From contig NZ_KQ033871.1 of NCBI RefSeq assembly GCF_000967195.1, forward strand, positions 18,207 to 82,206: 64,000 bases of DNA, in the 5' to 3' direction. The notes below the pieces were generated by a model, which worked only from the letters and a program-made list of their open reading frames with translations, made no database searches and had not been told where the DNA came from. Made by a program: the position numbers and the translations under genes. Below are positions 16,688 to 24,647 of this stretch, piece by piece. Source of the stretch: Lactobacillus kullabergensis. GTDB taxonomy: Bacteria > Bacillota > Bacilli > Lactobacillales > Lactobacillaceae. The number at the start of each line of letters is the position of its first letter. Position 1 is the stretch's first letter.

Positions 16688-17497
16688 CTAATTAATTAGA
16701 ATATCGCCATCCATACTAGTAACTTTTAATACGGGTTTATTTTTAACTTTTTTTGCAAAATGATTGGAATGGTAAGAATCTTTAAAAATGATTTTATCAT
16801 CCGAGTGATTTGTCAATACATAGTTGATCTTAGGCGCATTTGACATTGAAAAGTCGCCGTCATTCAATATAATTGAGCTGTTATTTAGTATTTGAGAGTC
16901 GCTAATCTTAACATCGCCATCATTTAGTTTTAGTGAACTACGTGAAAAAGTCGACTGGTTTACTTTGAGGTCACCGTCATTTGAATTTAGGTCAAGGCTT
17001 TTCGCAGTAAGCTTATTAATCAAAACGTCACCATCTTCTATTGTCAAATTGATGCGGGGAACGTTTAAACTATTGATATAAAAATCACCCTCTTCACAAA
17101 AACCAGTTATCTTTTTTATGGCGCTTTTAGCAGGAACATAAACATCAACGCTATAATAACCATCGTTATAATCATGTTCAGGCTGATCCGAAATAGTGAG
17201 CATATTATGATCAACTTTAGTTTTTATTTTTTTGATGTCTGCACCGTGCCCCCCTCTAACAACCACTTTAAACTTGTTAATATCCTTAAGTGAAATTCGG
17301 ATATCAGGTCTGTAACAGGCTAACTTAATATTGTCGAACTTGTTCACGTAAAAAGTTTTGCTTTCATTATAATGAGCGTGTTTACCATTATAATCATGTG
17401 ACGGGTTATCATTTAATCTAAATACGACTAGTAGGATCAGCCCAATAAGTAATAGCAGTCCAAAGATTAGCCCACAAATTTTATAAAACTTTTTCAT
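16688..17497 (-). CDS. Membrane-anchored or secreted DUF4097 beta-helix protein
   Basis: This 269-residue paralogue of the next gene starts MKKFYKICGLIFGLLLLIGLIL, a signal-anchor helix, and continues as extracellular beta repeats with turns EGDFYI, DGDVLI, DGDLKV, DGDVKI, DGDFSM and DGDILI. The spacing of the acidic turns is ~20 residues. Its ATG follows the HAAS gene stop by 2 bp, with the ribosome site inside that gene, so the two are coupled. The acidic edge could bind a cation or the wall; that is speculation. Confidence 0.75.
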   Translation of the reverse strand: MKKFYKICGLIFGLLLLIGLILLVVFRLNDNPSHDYNGKHAHYNESKTFYVNKFDNIKLACYRPDIRISLKDINKFKVVVRGGHGADIKKIKTKVDHNMLTISDQPEHDYNDGYYSVDVYVPAKSAIKKITGFCEEGDFYINSLNVPRINLTIEDGDVLINKLTAKSLDLNSNDGDLKVNQSTFSRSSLKLNDGDVKISDSQILNNSSIILNDGDFSMSNAPKINYVLTNHSDDKIIFKDSYHSNHFAKKVKNKPVLKVTSMDGDILIN

Positions 17498-17499
17498 TT

Positions 17500-18144
17500 T
17501 TATTTTTCCTTATCTGTATTTTTTCCGGTATTAGTTTGAAAATAATTTTTCTTTAAAATATTTTTACCAAGGTTACGCATAAACTGGGTACACTTGGCAA
17601 TTAAAATTTTGCCTAATTTGATAATGAATGGGAGTAATAAAAGAATAATGCCAATGCAAATTAAGGATTTACCCAAGTAAAGACAGCCGACTGGCCAGTT
17701 GTGAGTGAATAGCAGGGTTAATGACTTAAGAAAGTTTAAGCCACCACCGACAAAGAATTTAAACAAAAAGGCTATTATAGTAAAAAATAAGCCAAAGAAA
17801 ACTGCGAGTATAAAGAAGAGCACGAATAAAATTGCTAAAACGAGTGGGATGCCAATTGGAGCAGCACAAATTCCTAATAAAATGTACCAGCTGGCCTTTA
17901 AGTTTGACTTCGGAGTCTCCTTTCTTGGAGAAACAGAATCATCTTTGCTTGAATAATCGGCTAAAATATTGATTGCTAATTGTTTGGGCGTTCCTAGTTC
18001 AGCTTCGATGGTAGAACGTCTGATGAAGTCACCGTCCAATAAAAATTCGTGGTAAAATTCGACAACATCTTCGCGATCTTTTTCAGGCAAATCAGCTAAG
18101 TTTTGTTCTAGTTCGGAAATATAATCATCAATTACTTTGGTCAT
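17500..18144 (-). CDS. HAAS (DUF1700) domain membrane protein
   Basis: This 214-residue protein opens with VIDDYISELEQNLADLPEKDREDVVEFYHEFLLDGD and ELGTPKQLAINILADY, the helical HAAS signalling domain that accompanies PadR regulators. About three or four hydrophobic segments follow (ILLGICAAPIGIPLVLAILF and others). It overlaps the padR gene by 17 bp and is coupled to it. HAAS proteins are thought to relay a membrane signal to the PadR regulator or partner proteins. The C-terminal tail is basic. Confidence 0.82.
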   Translation of the reverse strand: MTKVIDDYISELEQNLADLPEKDREDVVEFYHEFLLDGDFIRRSTIEAELGTPKQLAINILADYSSKDDSVSPRKETPKSNLKASWYILLGICAAPIGIPLVLAILFVLFFILAVFFGLFFTIIAFLFKFFVGGGLNFLKSLTLLFTHNWPVGCLYLGKSLICIGIILLLLPFIIKLGKILIAKCTQFMRNLGKNILKKNYFQTNTGKNTDKEK

Positions 18145-18451
18145 TTTGCCCTCCTAATACTTGATTAACTCTTGCACTAAAATCTTGCCATTCATCTTGA
18201 ATTGTATTTAGCAGCGTGAGGCCTTCATCAGTAATGTGATAGTAACGTCGGTTGCGTCCTTGATAAGGCTCATCATAAGTTGTTAAGCAGTTATTCTTTT
18301 TTAGTCTGCGTAAAACTGGATAGATAGTTGACTCGGAGATAGAAAAAATCTTTTGCACATTTTGTGTCAAAGCGTAGCCATACAGATCATCTTGTTTTAG
18401 AAAAGCTAAAACCGCACCATCTAGCAAACGAGTCGGTATTTGGATTGCCAT
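18128..18451 (-). CDS. PadR-family transcriptional regulator
   Basis: This 107-residue protein has the PadR winged helix: LDGAVLAFLKQDDLYGYALTQNVQKIF, SESTIYPVLRRLKKNNCLTTYDEP and GRNRRYYHITDEGLTLL. It is of the short PadR type with one C-terminal dimerisation helix. A GGGGAGG ribosome site precedes the ATG. A 23-bp palindrome immediately upstream is its probable own operator. It heads the operon with the HAAS membrane protein and two DUF4097 proteins, so it likely controls an envelope response. Confidence 0.9.
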   Translation of the reverse strand: MAIQIPTRLLDGAVLAFLKQDDLYGYALTQNVQKIFSISESTIYPVLRRLKKNNCLTTYDEPYQGRNRRYYHITDEGLTLLNTIQDEWQDFSARVNQVLGGQNDQSN

Positions 18452-18465
18452 GCTTTGCCTCCCCT

Positions 18466-18488
18466 AATATTATATGATATATAATATT
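18466..18488. promoter_or_regulatory. PadR operator candidate (perfect 10-3-10 palindrome)
   Basis: AATATTATAT and its exact reverse complement are separated by GAT, ending 2 bp before the padR ribosome site region. The palindrome includes -10-like sequence (TATAAT on either strand). Position and A/T-rich symmetry fit PadR autoregulation. Confidence 0.6.
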
Positions 18489-18554
18489 TTAATTTAGATT
18501 TAAGAAATTAGCAAGTACTGAACCTAAATTTTCCATAAATAATACAAAAAATAA

Positions 18555-18585
18555 GACCCCCGAAATTGTCTTAATCTCGGGGGTC
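18555..18585 (-). terminator. Terminator of the HAAS-DUF4097 fusion gene
   Basis: A nine-pair stem GACCCCCGA/TCGGGGGTC with a 13-nt loop is followed by TTATTTTTTG on the minus strand. Confidence 0.87.
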
Positions 18586-18605
18586 ACATCAGCTACGTCC
18601 TACTT

Positions 18606-19691
18606 TTATTTAATGATTATATCTCCATCCCTTAAGGTTGCTATTAACGAGTCACTTTGCATACTTTGACTGTTAAAACTATTGCCAATACTGGAATTGC
18701 GATAAATAATGTCGCCATCGTTTACTTTAAGCTGCACACTGATGTCATGGGCAAGTTGGCTTAACTTCAAATCGCCATTCGTACTCTTAACAATATTTTG
18801 ATCGGTTAGCTGGCTTTTCCTGATCAGAACATCTCCATCCTGTGCTTGTAAACTGATGTTAGCATGGCATTGGTTAATTTCTATATCTCCATCATCTGTT
18901 TGGGTAATTATTTGCTTAAGGATGCTGCGTTTAAAACTGCCGTCTCCGTTTTGAACTTTACTGGATAACTGAGCAATTTTTGACTGAGTAACAAAGCAAT
19001 CAGCGTTCTGGCCGGCAAAAATAAATTCATCTGAAACTCTGACATTATTGATGTATATGTCACCATTATGAAGGTTAAGTACGATGCTTTTTAGTTTTAG
19101 ATTTTGCAACATGATGTCACCATTATGACTTTGTCCGCTAATTTTAGTTAAAGAATCTAATTTAGGAACAGTGATTTCCACGCGACTGACAGCCGTGAGC
19201 CTGTTGAACATGATTACACTGTTTTTTTGCTCGATAGGAGTCTCTTTAACAACCAACGTTTGCTTGACTAAATTAGTTTCTATGGGTCTGCTACTGTAAT
19301 CTGCTACGGTTATTTGAAATTGACTACCTTGATGAATAATTACATCTGTAGTCTTAACTGCCAATTTTACTTGATTGAAGTTTTCAAGGGCAATGGTACG
19401 CTTTCTGCGGGGATATCTTTTGACACGCAAGCCATTAAAGTAATTATCACTGGCATGGGGGTCATTAGCAGAGGCAGTAACTGCTGTTAAAAATTTAACA
19501 TAATCCTGCTTGATTTCTTTTGCCAGGTCATCTGGCGTACCTAGTTCTTTAACTATTTCTTCTTTTGTTTGAAAATCACCGTCCAGCAGAAAATCACGGT
19601 AGAAGTCAAGTGTATATTTTTGTTCTGATGTAGATAAAGACGTCAAATTCAGAGCCAATTTGGAGATGAAATTTTCGATTAGTGGAGTCAT
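18606..19691 (-). CDS. HAAS domain fused to DUF4097 beta-helix
   Basis: This 361-residue protein joins both partners of the neighbouring operon in one chain. Residues 1-65 are a HAAS domain (FYRDFLLDGDFQTKEEIVKELGTPDDLAKEI). Residues ~100-361 are DUF4097 repeats with turns HNGDIM, HNGDIY, QNGDGS, DDGDIE, QDGDVL, TNGDLK, NDGDII and RDGDII. There is no membrane segment, so it should be cytosolic, unlike the two anchored paralogues. It has its own AGGAG-led start and its own terminator, and lies just upstream of padR on the same strand. It may compete for or bridge HAAS interactions; that is inference. Confidence 0.8.
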   Translation of the reverse strand: MTPLIENFISKLALNLTSLSTSEQKYTLDFYRDFLLDGDFQTKEEIVKELGTPDDLAKEIKQDYVKFLTAVTASANDPHASDNYFNGLRVKRYPRRKRTIALENFNQVKLAVKTTDVIIHQGSQFQITVADYSSRPIETNLVKQTLVVKETPIEQKNSVIMFNRLTAVSRVEITVPKLDSLTKISGQSHNGDIMLQNLKLKSIVLNLHNGDIYINNVRVSDEFIFAGQNADCFVTQSKIAQLSSKVQNGDGSFKRSILKQIITQTDDGDIEINQCHANISLQAQDGDVLIRKSQLTDQNIVKSTNGDLKLSQLAHDISVQLKVNDGDIIYRNSSIGNSFNSQSMQSDSLIATLRDGDIIIK

Positions 19692-19779
19692 CCTGTTTCT
19701 CCTGTCACTATAAAATATCTTTTTTCTTTTTATTATACGCTATAATTTATGAAAAAAATATTAAAATTGTTTATAACAA

Positions 19780-20655
19780 CTATTTAGCCCACAGAAACTG
19801 ACCGATAATCTGATCTACTTTGGAATTGTCGTGCAACTTACTGTGTTGTCCACCTGCACCTTTAATTTCAATTTCATGGTAATTTACTTTGCCACGCAAC
19901 AAATATCGTAAAGACTGGGCTGAAACGCAACTGACGTCATCATCAGAATTGGTACCATTTTCTTTATTGCCAAAAATATTCAACACTGATACATTGTTTG
20001 GAAAGTTATGACGATGCGTTAAAAAATACTGATAGGATTGGGTCATATATTTTGGTTTCCCATTTTTAAGCAGATAATTGTGATTGGGCTTCTCATCTAA
20101 ACCAATAATACCATTAAATGGGGCACCAAGATTGACCTGCTTTTTTAATCGAGGCAAATTGCGATCCTGTCCATATTTTAACTGATAAGAGAGAGTCATG
20201 ATATTTCCCATAGAATGAGCTACGGTATTATATTGCTTAATATGGTATTTTTGTTTTAAACATAATATCAGGTTGTGAAACCACTCTCGCGTTGTGTAAT
20301 AGTTGCTGTTTTTATTATCTTGCAAAATTACTTGAATAAGCGGTCTTTTAGTTTTGCGGGGCCAATTTCCCTGTAATTCAACCTTACCTGCAGGAGAAAT
20401 TTTAGCTGTTAATACCTTGTGTGCATCATTATGCTGTTCGGCATATGCAATCATTCCTGCACTCGAGCGAGCACCAGCACCATAGCCATGTAAATAAATG
20501 GTAGGAGTAGCTTTAAAATAAGCTTTTTTCGTATTGCCAGAATTGACTTCTTCCGTAGCCGTATGCGAACTTTTTTGTTCATAAGTGTGAAACAGAACAC
20601 TTGTAATTAGCAGTAAGCCTAAAATGCTTACTCCTATTAAACATTTTTTCTTCAT
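19780..20655 (-). CDS. Alpha/beta hydrolase, DUF915 family (extracytoplasmic)
   Basis: This 291-residue protein has an N-terminal signal or anchor helix (CLIGVSILGLLLITSVLF). The hydrolase core has TIYLHGYGAGARSSAGM as oxyanion loop, the nucleophile elbow AHSMGN and a late His in GGQHSKLHDN. This matches the DUF915 alpha/beta hydrolases common as surface-associated proteins in lactobacilli and listeria. The substrate is unknown, with esterase or lipase activity possible. It is monocistronic, with a weak ribosome site. Confidence 0.82.
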   Translation of the reverse strand: MKKKCLIGVSILGLLLITSVLFHTYEQKSSHTATEEVNSGNTKKAYFKATPTIYLHGYGAGARSSAGMIAYAEQHNDAHKVLTAKISPAGKVELQGNWPRKTKRPLIQVILQDNKNSNYYTTREWFHNLILCLKQKYHIKQYNTVAHSMGNIMTLSYQLKYGQDRNLPRLKKQVNLGAPFNGIIGLDEKPNHNYLLKNGKPKYMTQSYQYFLTHRHNFPNNVSVLNIFGNKENGTNSDDDVSCVSAQSLRYLLRGKVNYHEIEIKGAGGQHSKLHDNSKVDQIIGQFLWAK

Positions 20656-20783
20656 TAATATTGCCTACTTTGATCATTTATGTATTAATTATATCTTATA
20701 TATATTATTCTATTATTAAAAATATAAAAGCTTAATAATAGCGTTAGCTTTTTAGACACTCGTATTGAAAGGAAAAAGATGCA

Positions 20784-21293
20784 ATGACACCAATTTTTAT
20801 TTTAATTAGAGGAAATTCAGGCAGTGGCAAAACTGTCTTAGCCAATTGTTTGCAAAATCATTTTGGCTACCAAAGATGTTTGCTTTTACATGAAGATTTA
20901 TTGCGCCTTGATATTTTGCATGTTAAGGAAAAAGAGACGGCACCAACTGCCAGTCTGATAGAATTAATGATTGAATGGGGCAAACAATACTACCCTATAG
21001 TTATATTGGAAGGGATACTGCCCAAAAGGATTTATGGCACAACTTTAACTAAAATAATTCATGAATTTGGTGCAGGAGCATTTGTTTATTACTTAGATAT
21101 TTCTTTTGCGCAAACTGTAAAAAATAATGAAGAAAAAGAAAGTCCTTTTCCGCTTGAGACTCTCGAGAAATGGTGGCTTGAACAAGATACACTTGGCGAA
21201 AAAGAGCGCAAGCTGACAAGTGCCACTGTCAAAGAACTGGCAGAACAAGTTCTAACGGATATTGCAGATTATGAAAACAAAAAAGGGGACTAG
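20784..21293 (+). CDS. Small P-loop kinase-like protein
   Basis: This 169-residue protein starts IFILIRGNSGSGKTVLANCL, a Walker A loop, with LLHEDLLRLDIL and PIVILEGILPKRIYG next. The layout is that of small nucleoside- or metabolite-kinase P-loop proteins frequent in lactobacilli. The target is unknown. An AAAGGAAAA site precedes the ATG. It ends just before, and converges with, a tRNA-Lys gene. Confidence 0.72.
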   Translation: MTPIFILIRGNSGSGKTVLANCLQNHFGYQRCLLLHEDLLRLDILHVKEKETAPTASLIELMIEWGKQYYPIVILEGILPKRIYGTTLTKIIHEFGAGAFVYYLDISFAQTVKNNEEKESPFPLETLEKWWLEQDTLGEKERKLTSATVKELAEQVLTDIADYENKKGD

Positions 21294-21334
21294 AAAGTCT
21301 CCTTCAAGCTGAATTTTTTAAAAGCAATAAAAAA

Positions 21335-21356
21335 AGCACCGACTACTTGCAGTGCT
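21335..21356 (-). terminator. Terminator after the first tRNA-Lys
   Basis: An AGCAC/GTGCT stem with a 12-nt loop lies next to a minus-strand TTTTTTT run (21329-21335). Confidence 0.68.
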
Positions 21357-21366
21357 ATTTTTATTA

Positions 21367-21442
21367 TGGTGGGTGGCCAGGGGCTCGAACCCTGGACCCA
21401 CGGATTAAGAGTCCGTTGCTCTGCCAACTGAGCTAGCCACCC
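21367..21442 (-). tRNA. tRNA-Lys (anticodon CTT), CCA encoded
   Basis: A complete cloverleaf reads GGGTGGC acceptor, GAGCTCAGTTGG-type D arm, anticodon stem ACGGA with loop CTCTTAA (anticodon CTT), a T arm with GGTTCGAGCC, discriminator A and an encoded CCA. It reads codon AAG. A consensus promoter lies upstream and a terminator downstream. Confidence 0.95.
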
Positions 21443-21468
21443 GTCACCATTTCTGTTGACAGTTAATT

Positions 21469-21497
21469 ATGATAACAATTAATTCGGCTTTTGACAA
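21469..21497 (-). promoter_or_regulatory. Promoter of the first tRNA-Lys
   Basis: Minus strand TTGTCA (21492-21497), a 17-bp spacer, and TATCAT (21469-21474), 27 bp before the tRNA 5' end. Confidence 0.72.
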
Positions 21498-21766
21498 GGC
21501 TTTTGTATAAAAAAGTATAAAGAATTCTGCTTAACATTTGCTTAGGGCAGAATTTGTAGTTATAAAGCTATAGTTTGTTGCTTTTATTTGTTAATTTCAT
21601 GAGGTTTTGCAAAAGTAAAGTGAGTAGATAAAATACTGTTGAATCAATGCTTTTGCTGAAAAAGTGCTGGATTAATTGTTTAAAACAATAACAAATACAA
21701 TAGAATTGACAAATGAAACTGATCTGATATTATATAAAGGTTTAAGGTCTTTTGACAAACAAAAAA
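21498..21766. other. Intergenic stretch between two tRNA-Lys genes
   Basis: About 270 bp hold no credible open frame. The only structure seen is a hairpin AATTCTGC/GCAGAATT (about 21523-21553) with a 16-nt loop and no T-run. I see nothing else. Confidence 0.5.
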
Positions 21767-21790
21767 GGCAGCAACCAAGTGATTACCACC
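21767..21790 (-). terminator. Terminator after the second tRNA-Lys
   Basis: An eight-pair stem with G-T wobbles (minus strand GGTGGTAA/TTGCTGCC) is followed by TTTTTTG. Confidence 0.6.
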
Positions 21791-21802
21791 TTTAATTATC
21801 AA

Positions 21803-21875
21803 TGGGTGGCCAGGGGTTCGAACCCTGGACCCACGGATTAAGAGTCCGTTGCTCTGCCAGCTGAGCTAGCCACCC
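21803..21875 (-). tRNA. tRNA-Lys (anticodon CTT), CCA not encoded
   Basis: The sequence is nearly identical to the tRNA at 21367-21442, with the same acceptor stem, anticodon CTT and T arm, differing at a few bases (AGCTGG in the D arm, GGTTCGAACC in the T arm). The bases after the discriminator A are TTG, so CCA must be added enzymatically. Confidence 0.95.
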
Positions 21876-21907
21876 ATAAGCGTTATTACAAATAACCAAC
21901 GGAGACT

Positions 21908-21936
21908 ATTATGCTATTATTTTCACTGAAATGCAA
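21908..21936 (-). promoter_or_regulatory. Promoter of the second tRNA-Lys
   Basis: Minus strand TTGCAT (21931-21936), a 17-bp spacer, and CATAAT (21908-21913). Confidence 0.65.
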
Positions 21937-21964
21937 GTTTTTTTATTAAATTTTGGTGACTTTT

Positions 21965-21993
21965 TTGGCTAATAAACTAAAAACCAGTATAAT
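21965..21993 (+). promoter_or_regulatory. Promoter of the walR operon
   Basis: Plus strand TTGGCT (21965-21970), a 17-bp spacer, and a perfect TATAAT (21988-21993), 23 bp before the walR ATG. The leader is therefore very short. Confidence 0.72.
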
Positions 21994-22015
21994 GATCACA
22001 AAAGGGGGCTTTTCG

Positions 22016-22732
22016 ATGTCAAAGAGAATTCTCGTTGTTGATGATGAAAAACCAATTTCTGATATTATTAAATTTAATTTGACAAAAGAAGGGTTTGACG
22101 TCGACACTGCGTATGATGGCGAAGAGGCTATCAAGAAAGTTGACGAATATAATCCTGACTTAATGATTTTAGACTTGATGCTACCCAAAAAAGACGGTTT
22201 AGATGTAGCACGTGAAGTAAGACAAACTCATGATATGCCTATCATCATGGTGACAGCAAAAGACACTGAAATTGATAAAGTTTTAGGTCTGGAAATGGGC
22301 GCAGACGATTATGTGACTAAGCCTTTTTCTAACCGTGAATTAGTAGCGCGGGTGAAGGCTAATTTGCGTCGGCGCAATATCGTCAAAAAAGATGAAAGTG
22401 CTAGCGATGGCAGTTCCACGAAAAATATTACCATCGGCAATCTGGTTATTATGCCAGACGCTTATATTGTTGAAAAAGAAGGCAAAAAGATTGAGCTGAC
22501 TCACCGTGAATTTGAGTTGCTCTATTATTTAGCACAGCATATGGATCAGGTAATGACCAGGGAGCATCTTTTACAGACTGTTTGGGGCTATGACTACTTT
22601 GGTGATGTCCGGACAGTCGATGTTACTGTACACCGTTTGCGTGAAAAAATTGAAGATAATCCAATCCAGCCGCAGATTTTAGTAACTCGGCGTGGTGTTG
22701 GCTATTACGTAAAACAGCCTAATGAAGACTAG
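22016..22732 (+). CDS. walR: Response regulator WalR (YycF/VicR), OmpR family
   Basis: This 238-residue regulator has a receiver domain with [11 protein letters not shown], the phospho-acceptor Asp in [14 protein letters not shown] and [27 protein letters not shown]. The OmpR winged helix has [15 protein letters not shown] and [17 protein letters not shown]. WalR controls wall hydrolases and is essential in most Firmicutes. The start at 22016 follows AAAGGGGG; a longer open frame begins upstream of the promoter and is not used. It heads walR-walK-yycH-yycI-walJ-htrA. A hairpin with a T-run separates it from walK. Confidence 0.97.
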   Translation: MSKRILVVDDEKPISDIIKFNLTKEGFDVDTAYDGEEAIKKVDEYNPDLMILDLMLPKKDGLDVAREVRQTHDMPIIMVTAKDTEIDKVLGLEMGADDYVTKPFSNRELVARVKANLRRRNIVKKDESASDGSSTKNITIGNLVIMPDAYIVEKEGKKIELTHREFELLYYLAQHMDQVMTREHLLQTVWGYDYFGDVRTVDVTVHRLREKIEDNPIQPQILVTRRGVGYYVKQPNED

Positions 22733-22737
22733 CAAAG

Positions 22738-22775
22738 AAAGCCCCGCAATGTTTAGCAAGCGTGGCTTTCTTTTT
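22738..22775 (+). terminator. Hairpin with T-run between walR and walK (attenuator or partial terminator)
   Basis: Ten-base arms AAAGCCCCGC and GCGTGGCTTT pair with one mismatch around a 12-nt loop and are followed by CTTTTTATTT. Because walK has no promoter that I can see, this probably lowers rather than ends transcription, giving more walR than walK. Confidence 0.65.
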
Positions 22776-22793
22776 ATTTAATTTTGTAAAATT

Positions 22794-24647
22794 ATGAAAA
22801 AAATCAAGAATAAGTTTAAACATTTAACTATTTCTATTAATACTACTTTAGCCATTGTATTTATGGCCATGATCATTGCCACAATTGAGGTTATTGGTGC
22901 TTATTTTACGCGCCAATTAGAGCAAAACAGTATTGAAAATTTTCAATCTTCAATTCAGGTTTTGCCCATTGTATCAAACCAATTGTCAACGCAATTATTG
23001 AAAGACAATAAGCATACTGACAGTAATTTAAACAGGATTGTCAATGATTATAGCAATGGTATTGGCACAATTAGTGAAATTATTGTTGTAGACAATAAGG
23101 ATATCATTCGTGCGGTTTCAAATTTAAATGATAAAAACCGGATTGGTCAGCGAGTCAATAATACGCTGGTAAAGCAGGTAACTTCCACTGGCAGGCAGGC
23201 AACTAAAGTAGTTAATAATCACGGCGATTATATGGTGCAGGTTACCCCTTTGAATGCAGGCAACGGTTCCGCTAATACTGTTGGTGCGATTTATGTGCGC
23301 GCGTCGATGCAGGGAGTTTTCAATGACTTGCGTAATATTTCACTGATGTTCTTAGTTACTTCTTTAATTGCGGCGGTAATGGGTGCCATTTTATCGCTAG
23401 TTGTTTCCCATGCGATTACTAAACCGATTGAGGAAATGCAAAAGCAGGCTCTTAGTATTGCTGACGGTGACTATTCAAGCCAAGTAAAGATCTATTCAAA
23501 TGATGAGTTGGGTCAATTGGGGCAGGCTTTTAACACATTATCTGTCAGAATTGAACGTTCACAAGAAGAATCTGAAAGTGAGCAGCGCAGACTGGACAGC
23601 GTCTTGTCCCATATGAGTGATGGCGTTCTTGCTACTGACAGGCACGGTAATGTTAACGTTGTTAACCAGATGGCGCTCAACTTTTTGAATCAAACAGAAG
23701 ATAAAATTATTAATAAGCCAATTGCTCAAGTTCTAGGTCTGAAAGAATCTTCGCAGGATTTAATTGGCAGCCAAAAGGGAATTGTGATTACAATCGGTCA
23801 GGGAACACGCGACGAAGTCATTTTACATGCCAGTTTTTCTCTTATTAAAAGGGTGACAGGTTTTGTTTCCGGTAGTGTTTGTGTTTTGCACGATATTACT
23901 GAACAACAGAAAAATGAAAATTCACAAAAGCAGTTTGTCTCTAATGTCTCTCATGAGTTGCGTACCCCGCTTACTAGTCTGCACGCGTACATTGAAACTT
24001 TAAATGAAGGGGCCTGGAAAGATCCCAATGTTGCTCCTAAATTTTTACAGGTAACGCAAGAAGAAACCGAGCGCATGATCCGAATGATTAGTGAACTTCT
24101 CAGCTTGTCACGCATGGACAGAGGAGTTTCTAAAGTTGATGTGGAATGGGTTAACTTTAATGACTTTGTAGCTCATATCCTTGATCGCTTTGACATGATT
24201 GTCAAAACGGATAAAAAAGAAAACAAAAAATATACTATTAAGCGTGAGTTGGGCACACAGGCTTTGTGGGTAGAAATCGATACAGATAAGTTTGCCCAAG
24301 TAATTGATAATATTATGAATAATGCAATTAAATATTCACCTAATGGTGGGACAATCACAGTTAAACTTCATTCTGAACAAAAGCGGATTGTTCTCAGTAT
24401 TGCTGATCAAGGTTTAGGCATTCCACGTGAAGATCTGACTAAAATCTTTGATCGCTTTTACCGTGTTGACAAAGCCCGTTCTCGAGCTCAAGGCGGCACT
24501 GGTCTAGGTCTTGCGATTGCTAAAGAAATTGTGGAGGAACATCACGGTCATATTTGGGCCAATAGTAGTGAAGGCAACGGCTCTACTTTTTATATTGCAC
24601 TGCCTTATGAACCAATGAGCGAAGGGGATGATTGGGATGAAGTCTAA
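22794..24647 (+). CDS. walK: Sensor histidine kinase WalK (YycG/VicK)
   Basis: This 617-residue membrane kinase has TM1 at ~17-37, an extracellular sensor domain to ~185, TM2 at ~185-205, HAMP (~205-257, with KPIEEMQKQALSIADGDYSSQV), PAS (~265-365, with LSHMSDGVLATDRHGNVNVVN), HisKA with the phospho-His in VSHELRTPLTSL, and an ATPase domain with MNNAIKYSPNGG, ADQGLGIPRED and GGTGLGLAIAKEIVEEH. It senses wall state and phosphorylates WalR. The ATG follows an A/T-rich leader with no clear Shine-Dalgarno sequence, which is odd for an essential gene. It overlaps yycH by 11 bp. Confidence 0.96.
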   Translation: MKKIKNKFKHLTISINTTLAIVFMAMIIATIEVIGAYFTRQLEQNSIENFQSSIQVLPIVSNQLSTQLLKDNKHTDSNLNRIVNDYSNGIGTISEIIVVDNKDIIRAVSNLNDKNRIGQRVNNTLVKQVTSTGRQATKVVNNHGDYMVQVTPLNAGNGSANTVGAIYVRASMQGVFNDLRNISLMFLVTSLIAAVMGAILSLVVSHAITKPIEEMQKQALSIADGDYSSQVKIYSNDELGQLGQAFNTLSVRIERSQEESESEQRRLDSVLSHMSDGVLATDRHGNVNVVNQMALNFLNQTEDKIINKPIAQVLGLKESSQDLIGSQKGIVITIGQGTRDEVILHASFSLIKRVTGFVSGSVCVLHDITEQQKNENSQKQFVSNVSHELRTPLTSLHAYIETLNEGAWKDPNVAPKFLQVTQEETERMIRMISELLSLSRMDRGVSKVDVEWVNFNDFVAHILDRFDMIVKTDKKENKKYTIKRELGTQALWVEIDTDKFAQVIDNIMNNAIKYSPNGGTITVKLHSEQKRIVLSIADQGLGIPREDLTKIFDRFYRVDKARSRAQGGTGLGLAIAKEIVEEHHGHIWANSSEGNGSTFYIALPYEPMSEGDDWDEV

